This document shows positions 1 to 11,500 of a DNA stretch of 30,269 nucleotides, one piece after another. This stretch comes from Amoebophrya sp. AT5.2 (Eukaryota; Sar; Dinophyceae; Syndiniales; Amoebophryaceae), in NCBI GenBank assembly GCA_005223375.1, contig RXOD01004056.1, positions 1 to 30,269 of the forward strand. The letters are read 5' to 3'. The notes under the pieces were generated by a model. That model saw only the letters and a list, made by a program, of their open reading frames with translations. It did not search any database and was not told where the DNA came from. The stretch's first letter is position 1; every line of letters starts with the position of its first letter. The position numbers and the translations under genes are program-made.

Positions 1-464
1 TGAGCAAGGAGGCTTTAAATTAATTATCAATCTATTATTGTAGTTCTGGACGACGACTCCACATAGATACGCACAAACGAATTCCCATTGCTTTATCATC
101 TTCTATCGCGGTAGCGCGGTCCAGTTCCGCACCGCAGACCACATTCATAGATACTACTCAAACTTGTACTTTAACTATCAACAAACACAAAGAGAAGTTG
201 CAGATCCGCCCTTTCCGGGCTCCGCCTTTTTTGAGTCCTCGAGGGCCGTGGACAATCAGACCAATGAATTATATTTACTTTTTTCTTACGCTAATAAAGT
301 TCGTTATACATCATAAGTAGTTAAGTAAAGCTAGCTAGTGCCTCTAGTAGTAGTACTAGTAGACAAGAACTAGAGAGAGAGACTAATCTATTAGAGTCGC
401 GCCACAAAGGACACTTGAAGTTGAAATTAGTATCCCTGAACAAGGACGAGAGGATCTATCTATC
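1..464. other. 5' flanking region, no gene seen
   Basis: This is AT-rich sequence with no convincing coding potential on either strand. It contains AT-rich runs near 10-45 and 265-310, a short CTAGTAG-type simple repeat around 338-360 and an AG dinucleotide run at 371-381. An in-frame TAA at 384-386 lies upstream of the first ATG at 465 with no ATG between them, so the 5' end of the coding region is well set. A pyrimidine tract (about 274-290) followed by AG at 298-299 could be a trans-splice acceptor if the host is a dinoflagellate, but nothing in the sequence proves this. Confidence 0.5.
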
Positions 465-3400
465 ATGATGGCAGCGCCGCCGCTGATTTACCGTTTGGCC
501 GGACGACGCCCGGCGAACACGAAATTTATTGGGTCATATCTTGTGCTCTTGATGTTCACTTTTGTGACTTTGACCGTCCTGTGGCCGGCGATCGCCTCCT
601 CTACACAAGAAACCTCCCATGAATCCGAGCCGCAACCGCAATCCAGAGCCTCTATAATTTCAAGTCCTGTGCCGACCACTGACTTTGTTGACTCGACGGC
701 GCCGGGGAACAGGCAGATGGAGAATGAAAATGGTGACAATTATTCTGCCCGGTGGTCCGCTATGTGGGACCACTCCGTCCTGGCGCGGCTCGAAGAAGTG
801 GTGTATTCGGACGGGCTTGTGCGCCTTTTGCGCGGCGTGGAGAAGTCGGGGGACCGATCCGTCGAGGAGGAAGAGGACCGTAAAAGAAATGAACCGGTAG
901 CCAGACTGTGGCGAGCGCTGGTTGGCGTAGACGAGAATCACCGTGATGGTGCTTCGTCAGTGAAGGATGCAGGCGTTGCAAAAATTGGTCCGCGGCTATT
1001 GGAATTTTTCGCGCGGCACCTCGCAGCGAAGGCGCGGACTACGGCGGCCGGCGTCGCCCAAGCGGTTCTGCTTCCGATCGTCGACGCCGGTGGGAAAATC
1101 AATAATGGGAAAGATATCGACAACTTTGAGGCTTATTTGAAACGGCGCATGGGCATGGAAAGAGCAGATATCGCCGGCACTGCCGCCAGTCTCCCAGCAG
1201 GATCGCAAGAAATAGAAAGGGAAGAGCGAGAGTCGCCAGGAGAGCAGAGAAACGAGGATGATGAGGAGCTGCTTGACCTGGATCGGGAATTTGTGTTGGT
1301 GCCAACTGTGATACGCGACGAAGATGTCACGACACAGATACAGAATTCTGAGCCGGGCCTCGCCATTCCCGCCTTTCGTTCTGCTGCCAAGGCGGTACTG
1401 CGGAAAATAGCTGCCGATGCGGATCGTGAGGAAACTTCGCTCCGGACAGTGTCCCTTCTCTCCCAGTCAACGGTCGCGCGCTCGCTGTTCGTCCGCTTTC
1501 TGACCGATGTGCGTGCGAACCAGAGCACAACTCTGTTAGAAGCACGCGACGAAGATAATGCACAAGATGAAGAACAAGAAGCTCATCATGCATCTGCAGC
1601 GACGGTCGTCACTGAGCGCTTGATGCAGACAACGTCACCAGGAAGAGAACGGCTGTACATGGTCGGCGGAAGCGGCTCTGAGGAGCTCCTGTGGCCGTTG
1701 GCACGCGACGAGCGACCACGCAGTGCCAGTGGCAGTGCTCCTAATATCTTCATCTCAGCTCGTCCTCAGAGTAGAATCAACGAAGTCGATGAAGACAGGT
1801 GGAAAAATTCCCTTGGTTGGGGATGGGACGCTGATGCGGCCGACTTCGGTCTGTTGTCGCCTGTGAACGATTTGTGGTTGCTTCGACTCGTGTACGAGGC
1901 GACGCAAGGCGTAAAGGTAAACGCGAAGGGCCCCCTTGAAGAGAAGGAGGGAGTAGAAGCAGACAGAGGCCCGCCAACTCCAACATTCGGGACAATGATT
2001 GCCAACACGGGTGACGAGATGAAAGCTGGCTCCTCACGCATCCCTTTGCAATATGGAATGCTGGCGCCTGCGGTGATGACACGGCTGGCAGAAAGTGATG
2101 TTTTTCGCGCGGTGCCGGACGAGAACTTGCAATTTTTACCAGGGCCGGGCCTGCTGCGTGGCACAACTCAGAGCGACATCATACTGCAAGCACAGCTAGA
2201 GCATACCGCTCGCCATCTTCTGGCCGAAGTTCTCTCGCAACACGGGCGACAGGCGCAGCAACGAGCGACCGAAGGAAGTGCGAATGAGGATGATACGGAC
2301 GGAGCGCTTCCACCGAAAATAACAGCGACGCGTGTCCTCCTTCTGCCGTTTCAATTGCAGTCTGACCCGCATTTGTTCGGCCTGCTCACGCTGGAAGTGA
2401 CTGTGACACTCAACGCCAAGAAAACGCGGGAACGGGATGCGCGAGTGTCAGAGAAGGATCTGGATCAGACGGGGATTTCAGAAGAAGCCACGAAATTGCT
2501 TGATGACGATGGCCGCACGAGACCGCAACTGGACGAGGGTGCCCTGGCTGCTGTATTCCCCGCGGAAAACACGTTGTCCCTCGACTTCAGCGTGGACGCG
2601 AGACTGCATTTCTCGGGAAGGAGAAGACTGACGACCGTGGACGAGGTGACTGCCACAGCTTCCGCAGCGACCGACAGCACGAGCGAAAGCGAAACCGAAG
2701 GTCCGGACTTCAAGTTGCTGTCTGCAGGTTTTCTCGGCCGTTTGCGAGAACAGTTGGAAACTGTGGTAGGCACGTTGCTAACGAACCTACAGCCGAAGGA
2801 CAAGGAGCCGAAGGCGCGAGCGGCGCCGAGGAGGAGTACTCCAAGAAGACTGCAGAAGTTCATGGCCATCGGCGCCAGCGATCGCGACGGCCGTAGCGTC
2901 CGCGACGGCCGTAGCTCTAGTAGTACAGAAGAACCTGAACCCAAACCCTCAACCCTCGGCTTCGGCTCGCGTCTCCGTAAGGCAGCTGCGAATCGGCTCC
3001 GTCTGCACGAACAGGCTTTGCAGCTGCAGTCTGGCCCGTATGACGGTCCTGTTCCGAGGCATTTTGTGGTCGAACTCGAAGAGAAACCCGGAGTCGAGAT
3101 GCGGGTTGGGTCGGGAGATAGCGCATTGCTGGTCCTGTACGTGGGTGCGAATTTAATGGATGAGGACGGCGGGCCCCCGGGGGGAGGGGGTAGAGGTGGT
3201 GGCGCCGGTGGCAGCGACGAGGGCAAACGCAAAGGCCGGAAAGACACACTTCTTACACGAATTGGCGCAGCCCTCCTCGGACTAATCACATCGGAGGACG
3301 AGAACGCACAATCAGGAGTGGCCATCGCTAACGACACGGCACAAAGACAAACAAATAAAAGATCGTTCCTACAGAGCGCAATCGACATGCAAGTTTTCCG

Positions 3401-6400
3401 GAGGAAAACAGTTAAGCTCCTTGGAAAGGCTGTGGGAGTGCCGGACGCTGTGCTGCGGCTTTCATCGGAGCCGGATTCAGTTGAAGCCACGACGAGCTCG
3501 AGCGCCACCGCTACGGGAACAGGGACAGGGGGCAACGATGCTGACTCCGTTTCCGAAGACAGCTTCACCGACACCCTCGAAGACGAGATCCGCAAAGTGG
3601 CCCCCGCCTTGGTTGAGCGCATGACCACTCGTGGCGCCGCAATGTCCCTTGAAAGTATCGAAACCATAGAAAAAGAACTAAATGATGAGACAAACTCAGT
3701 GGTGAAGGAACCGAATCTGGACGTGCCCGGGGAAAGGCGCTTGTCGCTATTGCGAGATTTGCTCCACACTTTGAGCAAGTTTGAAGGGTCCGCGACGGCG
3801 CAGCGAGCGAAAATCATCGCGAAGATGCAGGAGCACTTCAAAACCTACGCGAGGACGCTGGCTGAGCTGTATGTGGAGCGTGTGCGCCCTATTTATGACG
3901 TGCGAAGAGTGGTGGTGCAGGCGCTCTTTGGGCAAAATGACGAAAAGAAGGGCGAGAATCCGCCACCATCTGACTCGCGCGCAGGTTTGTTGGTGAAGAA
4001 ACGCTGGGACCATCCAGCCGACTTTGAAGCCGCTCGAACGGCCATCTGGCGGCGGCTGACGACGTACGAAGGCTTGGATCCAGCCCAAATGCTGCGGGAT
4101 AGTCCTTTGTGCAGGCGCCTCGAGGCTTTGAAGCATGTTTTCGAGGGGCATTTAAGCTTCTTCGCGGATTTTGTGGCCAAGTATCCGACTTTCCTGTACG
4201 TGCACTTGTACCTGCCCAGGACGACGGCCTGGGAGAATAGAGCAAGCATCACTGAGGACGCGCAAGAACGCGGGGACAAAAGTATTCTCTTCGAGCCAGC
4301 GGACATCCGGACAATTCTCGCTCTGGCTCATCAAGTGACGGCCAAGTGGGCGACCCTGCAGCACGGGGTCCGGCTGCTGTTTGAAGCACTTCACTTTTTC
4401 CCGGATGATCACGAAGAGCTTTTCTCAAAGAGAGAGGTGAAGATGTTCACAACTACAGCATGCGGCGACTGGTGGTCACCGGCTGCCGTGGCTGGTACGC
4501 AGTTGCAGTTGCGGGCTTTGCGGGCACGACTGAACGACTTCGTTTCGGGGGACCCACAAGCTGAGACTGAGGACGAAGTCAAGGAAGGCTCTGCCGCGCC
4601 TGTGGAGCCGTCAGCGCCGGCCAAGAAAGCGTGCCACGGTGGTGCCTGTAAATTGGAGGTCTCGACCCCTCCGAAGGCCACCCCGGAGGAAGTAAAGAAT
4701 CACGAGGGCGCGGGATCTAGGTTTTACGGCGACTTCGGAGCCTTCCTCGACTCGTTGGCGGAGGACTTGCAGAGCTTGGACTTTGTGTTCGACTTCCTTG
4801 TAGGTTACGCGGATGCCAAAGATGCCTTGCTCGCCGGGATGCCGGATTACGATAGCAACCCAGACCCGGAGGATTACAGCCGGGAGTTGGCGCTGTACCA
4901 CGACTTGAGCACGAGCAGCTCGTCAGTAAAGCTTGTTGAGCTTTCCGGTGGTCGTGGGCGTGGCGCAAGTGAAGATTACACTACTTCCAGTCGAACGAAT
5001 CCCTCCGCTATTGGACAAGCAGGGAACGACACGTCGGGCGCCACTGCAGAAGAAGTAGCCCGCGCGCCGCAGATTCTCTCGCCACCCCCGATACTCATTT
5101 TCAACCGGTTTTTTTTGGCGCCAGAAGTTCCGGTGTGGGGGGATGTTAAGGTGTGGCACTGGGAAAACGACGGAAGCGCGGGAGGAGAAGGGAAAACGGA
5201 GAGCGACGTGGAACACACATTGGTGCGACGTGACCTCTTCGAGCTGCCACTTGAAACGGGGGACTCATCGCGCCACGATTTGCGCCAGGTTGTCTTTCCC
5301 CCAGGCGTGCTGGTAAAACCCGAGCATGCCACCGCAGGCGCATCTTTTGCCCGTTTCTCCCTCCCGACGGGTCGCTTACGGGAAGTGGTGAAGAACCCCG
5401 TCAGCCTCGTGGTCGAGGTGGACGACCTGTGGTTGCTTCCGAAAGCAGCCGCAACCGACCGCGACCACGCCCCTTTGCTGCGTTGCGACACGGAAGCGGT
5501 GGTTTTCGTCAATAACAAAACTTCAGTAGAAAAACTCGAGACAACTCTTGAGACCACTATGAACGCGGTGAAGACCACCAGCCCCGACCCGTGCGAGCCT
5601 GTCTTCAGAACAGCAGGGGAATGCAGCGACTTCAAATCTGTGTTGCAGAAGGAGCACGATCCAAACACCGACACGTGTTTCGCGGCTGTTGAGTGTGTGC
5701 CCCTATCGCCGGCGTTCTTTGTGCTTCGCATTCTAAATCTAAAACTAAATGTCGGCTTCCGCTATTGGCAAGAATTCTCGCGTCTCTGGCCCGTCGGGAA
5801 AGCCGTCAGTCGGCATGCGGGGCTGTTTGGGCCTGCTTTGCACCGGCCGGGGGGACTTGAATTGACGCCGGCCAACAGCCAGCTATCTGTAGACGTCGCG
5901 CTTCCCTTTGATGAGGTGGCGCGCAACTGGTATCGAGACACGGTGTTGTCGCGGCTGGTTTTGAGGTCGTGGCAAGCAGAACCAGAAGCACCGGAACGGC
6001 CGAACGCCACAGACAAGTCGAAGCCGGCCACGGCCCGACAGACGGCTCAATTTATTTCCCAAAGCGCACCACCAGAGGACGCTCCGAGTCCGAGGACTCC
6101 TTCACCTCCCGCGCCGGAAGCTGCGCGCGATCATTTACATTTCGACGCACGCGCCAAGCTCGTGACGCTCCAAGCGCGGTTGGACAAACTGAACCGTTCG
6201 AGGAATAAGATCGCCCACCTCGCGATCGACCACTTCCGTCTGCAAAACGAAGTACGTGAGCGGAACGCAATTCGGAAATCTGAATTCGCTGCAGGCACAG
6301 GCTTTTTCGATTTGCTGGAGCAAACGTCTTTCCAAGTCTCGGAGCAATGCAGGGTGAGGCTGAACTTCATCATGCCCCCGCGCCATGTGTTCGAAGTCGA

Positions 6401-8534
6401 GGCTCCACCTCACGTGGGGCTTCACGTAGACTGCGACGCGGTAGAGATGAGTCGGGACGACTCGAAGGAAGTAGCGAAGACTAACGTCGCCACGCGACTC
6501 CAGCAAACACTTCCTCACGCAATGAGTCAGGGGGTGCGTACACTGTTCGGCACGCTGGCACGGCGGGTATCCGACATCGATCGCGAGTTGTTCCAGGACC
6601 ACGATTTCTTCGACGGCGGCGGGTGCGGAGATCTCTACTTGCGCCGTCACGCCGTGTTCCGCTTGCAATCCGTAGTGGAGGACGCGCGACGGCTGCTCGA
6701 GATTGTGCTAGGCCGGCTGTCCTACGAGGAGGGACAGGGAACCTTTCCGCAGGTGCTGCTTCAGGATGATGAGACGCGTGAAAATGAAAGCAGCCAGCAG
6801 CAGCATCTCCTGAAAGGGAAGCAACAAGACCAAGAGAAGGCGCCCGCTAGCCCCAGCGAGAAATTGAAATTGGAGTCTTGCTGGCGTTTTTTTCGCGGCG
6901 CTGTTGAAACATTACAAGAAAAGGTTTTGGCTCCCTATTTGACGAGCAGGGTAACATTCCTCCGAACAGTGAAAATCCCCTTCTGCGACGCTGCCCTTGA
7001 TCGCGTCACCTACGAGTTCCTGGGAGTGGGGACGTCCGCGTCATCGACATCGTCGTTTTCGCACTCCACTGAACAGAACAACACCCAACAGGGAGGACGG
7101 CAGGGACGAGATGCAAATAATCAGAGGAGAAGCGCCCCTCCGCTAATGAACCTGCTGAACGATGCGTCGTCGTTTGTCACCAGCAACGAGGACGGCTTGT
7201 CCTTTGACGAGGACGCGGCCGAGTTCGCGAACGAGCTTTCTTTTCAGGTCCGAGATTCGCTGCAGTTTCTCGGGAAGATGGAGAAGGGCTTTCTTTGGAA
7301 GTGCGGTTCTTCAACAAAGCGTTCTCCTACAACCGCGGGAGCAGAGGAAGTACTAATTAGCGGGATCGAAGTAGTCGATCCCAAGAGGGTCGAGCATACC
7401 GGAATCCACTTGGACGAATTAATCACCCCCGTTTTCCGCCCTCACCGTGACGCCGATGTGGTGCTGCGTGGGCTCCTCGCGGCGCCGGTGTTAACGCCGG
7501 CGAAAAGACACTTTAGCTTTCAGCCGTATACCTATACGCTATCGGAAGGAGAAGACGGCAAACCCAAAGATGAACTGCGGCCGACAGAAGACGCGCACCT
7601 CTACGAACTCGCCACAGGTCGTGACGTGAGCGCCGATCTTCCCGAAAAAGGGGAGCTATCCGCCGAGGTGTATCTCCGCGAAAAGGTCCGCCCCGCACTG
7701 ACTTCTGCAGAAAAACAGAAAGAGTACGCGGAAAAGATCCATGCGGTCTTTGCAGTTTCGAAGTTTGGGGATGCGACGGGGGACTATGAGTGGTCGTGCG
7801 CGGGGGAGTATTCTGCTCTGCTACCTGAGTATCTAGTCGGGGACTATGAAGAGCTGCAAATGGAGGGCGGTGCGTTTTTGGAACGACGAGTCGGCGATGA
7901 AGCGGGAAGCACGCACATTGAAAGCGGGCTCCTCGCCGGCGTGAAAGCTGTGTACGGTGATGGAAAAGCGCCCTTCGAAGATGCAGGCTCAACAGAAACA
8001 CTAGAGAAGCATCGTAGCGAGCTGCTGGACACGTTGGAGAAGCATGCGTCAGACGCATCGGCTAGAGAGATGGCGTTCGAGGACGTTGTAGATGACGACG
8101 AAGACGACTTGTTCTTGGGTGGGGCGGCAACTTCCGGTACACGTACTGCCAAGGCGCGGGACGCGATCCAGGCTCGGAATCAGCAGCAGGCCATCTTACC
8201 CGAGTGGCAGTATTTTGCCCTGCGCGAGAAGATCCTACTCTTGTCGGACTCGAATTGGTCTTCTGGAGCTGCAGCAGGAGCAGGACAGCCAGGCCGTCGC
8301 GCAGAAAGAGCTCCTTCTTTTCAGTTACGACCGGCACAGAGGCGGATGGACGTCGAGATTAATGCAGGTGATAATGGAGCAGCAGCGGAACCGGAAGGAG
8401 CTCCAGCAGCTCCGTCAGTCTCTGGCCCTGGGCCAGAACAAGACTTGAAGAAAGGTTTTGTCTACTTCGACATTGCGCTGACATCCGCAGACCTGTCGCA
8501 GGTATCTTCGAGAACCGAGCCGAAAAGCCACGAT
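465..8534 (+). CDS. Exon 1 of the giant SecA-like protein (N-terminal 2,690 residues)
   Basis: This is a single open frame from ATG at 465 (a second ATG follows directly) with an in-frame stop just upstream. Residues 21-44 form one hydrophobic segment after a basic N-terminus. The rest is a mix of folded-looking stretches and acidic, serine- or glycine-rich linkers, for example a glycine-rich linker at about 3169-3225 and an arginine/serine repeat at 2883-2915. I recognise no domain family in these 2,690 residues. The frame runs on to a TAG at 8643-8645, but those last codons lie inside an inserted element, so the true exon end is placed at the GAT codon 8532-8534. Splicing there continues in frame at 8986. 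Coding is supported by length and by lack of stops in GC-richer sequence than the flanks. Confidence 0.88.
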
Positions 8535-11500
8535 ACTATGGCGATTTATTCTACTTCGCTTTCAACTACTTCAAAAAATTTTGACCTTCTGCCCAGCGGC
8601 GAGGCACGGGGCTGGAAGGAGTTGGAGGAAGGTTCAGACCACTAGCACCTCCCTAACAGGAGCGGCAGGCATCTTCTATGCCCTTCGCGTATGCCCGTGG
8701 CGGAGTGGCATCCTGGGGAGGGATCTTAGGAGGCCTCTCGGCGAACGTGCAAATCCTAAAAGTAGAGGATGGGCTTCAGAACGTCAACGTGGCAGCTTGG
8801 GGGGGCATCTCGGAGGGGGTTCCGGAAGGGTCCTACCAATGCCTCTCCTTGAGCCCCATTCCCAAAGGCCGCGCGACCTCCCACGCAAGCAGAAGCTACG
8901 CAGCTGCTGCATGATCTTCCGGTAGCCTTCTCTATCGAAATTTTTTGAAGTAGTTCCGAGCGAAGTAGAAAAAGTCGCCATAGATTATACCGACAAAATT
9001 ATAGACCCACAACACATCAAAGCGCTTCGCGTCAGGCTCAGCGTCGAAAAACTGCGGATCTACTTAAGCGAGGATGGAGGGTCGCACTCCTTCGCGCGAA
9101 CGCTTTTGTTTCGCGCGTACCAGCTGTCGCACGGTCGCCGGGCTGTTGGGCAGCGGATTTTGAATGTCTTTCTGAAGACGAAAGTTGATGAGTGGGGCGA
9201 GAAATTGTTCGAAATCAAGCTGGACCAACTGCGACAAGCGTTCAGTTTCGACGAGACGGAGAAAACCCGATACCAGAACGAGTCTGACTCAGGCTCAGCA
9301 CGAGTGGCAAGAGCAGTAGAGACCTCCCGAGCGCAGGCGCACCCGCTGCGGCCGGAGCGGAATACTAGTATACAACCGAGCGCAATCGAGGCGCTTACCA
9401 CCAACTCTTCCGCACTCACTTCCCGCGCCGCCGTGCTCGCGACGGCGAGACGAATCGAAACCGAGTTTGCTGCCGCCTCGAGCCACACGTTCTGTACCTG
9501 GCGCGAAGATATCGCGAAAATGCGACAGTACGAGCGCGCTACTTCAACTGGGTCTTCATCATCAACACCCGATCCGGCCAACTGGCGGCAGCTCACGTCC
9601 ACGTGGAAGCGTGCGCGCAAACTCGCACCAGTTCCAGCTCTCCTCGAACAGACGAAGATGAAATTAGCGGTAGCGCACGACTTGAGGGCCGACTACTTGA
9701 ACGCTGTGGGCGAAAACGGGTCGGCCGAGGCTGCTGTTGTGATGTGGCGCGCTCGGATCCTGCAAAAGTTCGCGTCGTACGTCCACTCCTTCAAGCTTGT
9801 TGAGAAAGTGAAAGGGGGGGATGGGGTGCGACTTGCTTTGAAGAGGATTTCACGAAGCGCGTTCCTCTCACGCGCACACGAGCGTTGCCAATTTGTCTTG
9901 ATGGAGGGTGCTCGGCAGTTACTAAAAGTGATCTTATCAGTGACGAGCACAGAAGAGCTGAAGGAGATAGCGCAAAACGTGTTTCCAAGAGGCTTGCCGG
10001 ATGTTGGACCTGCTGATCATGGTGCGCATCAGTTGCACGACGGCCCAAAGTGCGTTGTGGAGGTGAATGTCGAGGAACAGCAACCGACGGAGGAATCGGG
10101 AAGCCCGACTGCTCCAGGAAGTAGATTGGCAGCTTTTAATTTCTTGGGGAGCCCAGCGGGAACGGAAAGCACACGAGACCCGGACACCCACGCCTCCGTC
10201 GTAGGCGGGGAGTCGCAGTCGCAGTCGGACTCGGAGCCCCCGTCTGTCTCCGACTCTGCATCCACTTTCACTTCCCCACCTGCTCCCGAGTCTAGCGACC
10301 TCAGCAGCGCCAACGGTGCGGAGGCTTCGACTTCGTCTCCAGCGTTGATCCGCGAAGTGTACAGAATCCCCGAGTTGGAGGATTCCTTTTTTCTAAAGAT
10401 GAAACTGCTCAACCTTCGCGCGAGGCTCTGGAAGCTTGCCCGCGCTGCGGGACGTGTTTCACTCGATGCGGAGGCCGCGATCCGCGGAAAGATTACGGCC
10501 CTCGTGAATATGTTTCAGATATTTCAGAATCGTGTGCTGGGGGACTTGGAGTCTATGCAAGAAGCAGAGCAAGTAGACCTTCACGCATACTCTGTCGCAG
10601 CGCTGGACACGTTTTTGGATCTGCTGTTGGCGCGGGTCGAAGGCGTGCTGGGCAGCGACAGATCTTCGACTTCGACTTCGGCGGCCGGATTTGAAGACGG
10701 GGGCAATCAGCTGCAGGCCTACTCGGCGGTCCGTGCGAGAGGCTTCATTCTGTGGGAATCCTTTGACGCGGCTTTCAACGTGTTCATGGGCATTACCAGA
10801 GCCTTTCGAGGCGGAGGAGGAGAACAACGAGACGAAATTATATACGATAACGTGGTCGGAAGTACAAATAGTAGTATCACATCAACGCGCCACGTGTACT
10901 TCGACTGGGCGTACATGTCCAAGTACCTGCAAACCAGCTCCCTCTTCATGTGGCCGGGGCTGCTGCAGAAGTACGCCTTTCGAGGAGGTTTGCTCCATTG
11001 GAAGGGCCTGCTCTCGTGGGAGATTCGCGACGACATCGAAACGAGCTTTGCGACGATCATGGGCAAGTCGGCGGGCGATCAAGTGAAGACTGCCTTTTTC
11101 GAAGCGGGGCTGGTGTTGCTGTCGAAACTACCCGCTGTTCTTGGTGTAGCGGCCGTGGATCGGGAAGATCCAGCGGCCTCTCTTCAGCTGCGCGACTTGT
11201 TTGCCAACTTCGCGTCTAACTTGTTCGTGCTTTCGCCTGAATCGGTAGACGTTCTGAAAAGGGAGGCAAACGTTCGATGCATGAACACGATTTTGCGGCA
11301 TCGATACAGCATCCACTCTGATCCGGAGGCCGCTTCCGACTCAATGGTGTGTACACCGGATGGCTCCGTCGAGCCGCGAGAGCTTGGAGGCACTTCGCCT
11401 GCGGCACTTTCCCCTTCGCAGAAAGAGAATGAAGCTAATCCTGACCTGAAAACAACTTGCGCAAACTCTTCTGGGATGGCGTCGGAGGTGCAGTCAATAT

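Noticed and set aside
2465..3841. A 458-residue minus-strand open frame
   Set aside because: It is the antisense shadow of exon 1, serine/proline-rich in the way complementary strands of GC-biased coding sequence are.
8678..8914. Small open frames inside element 1 as a transposase or cargo gene
   Set aside because: They are short, overlap each other in different frames and match no transposase motif I know.
8537..8982. A TA duplication (Tc1/mariner type) at element 1
   Set aside because: The TA at each end lies inside the inverted arm, where it appears twice for symmetry reasons, and excision at that point would not restore the frame. The GAT or 5-bp reading does.
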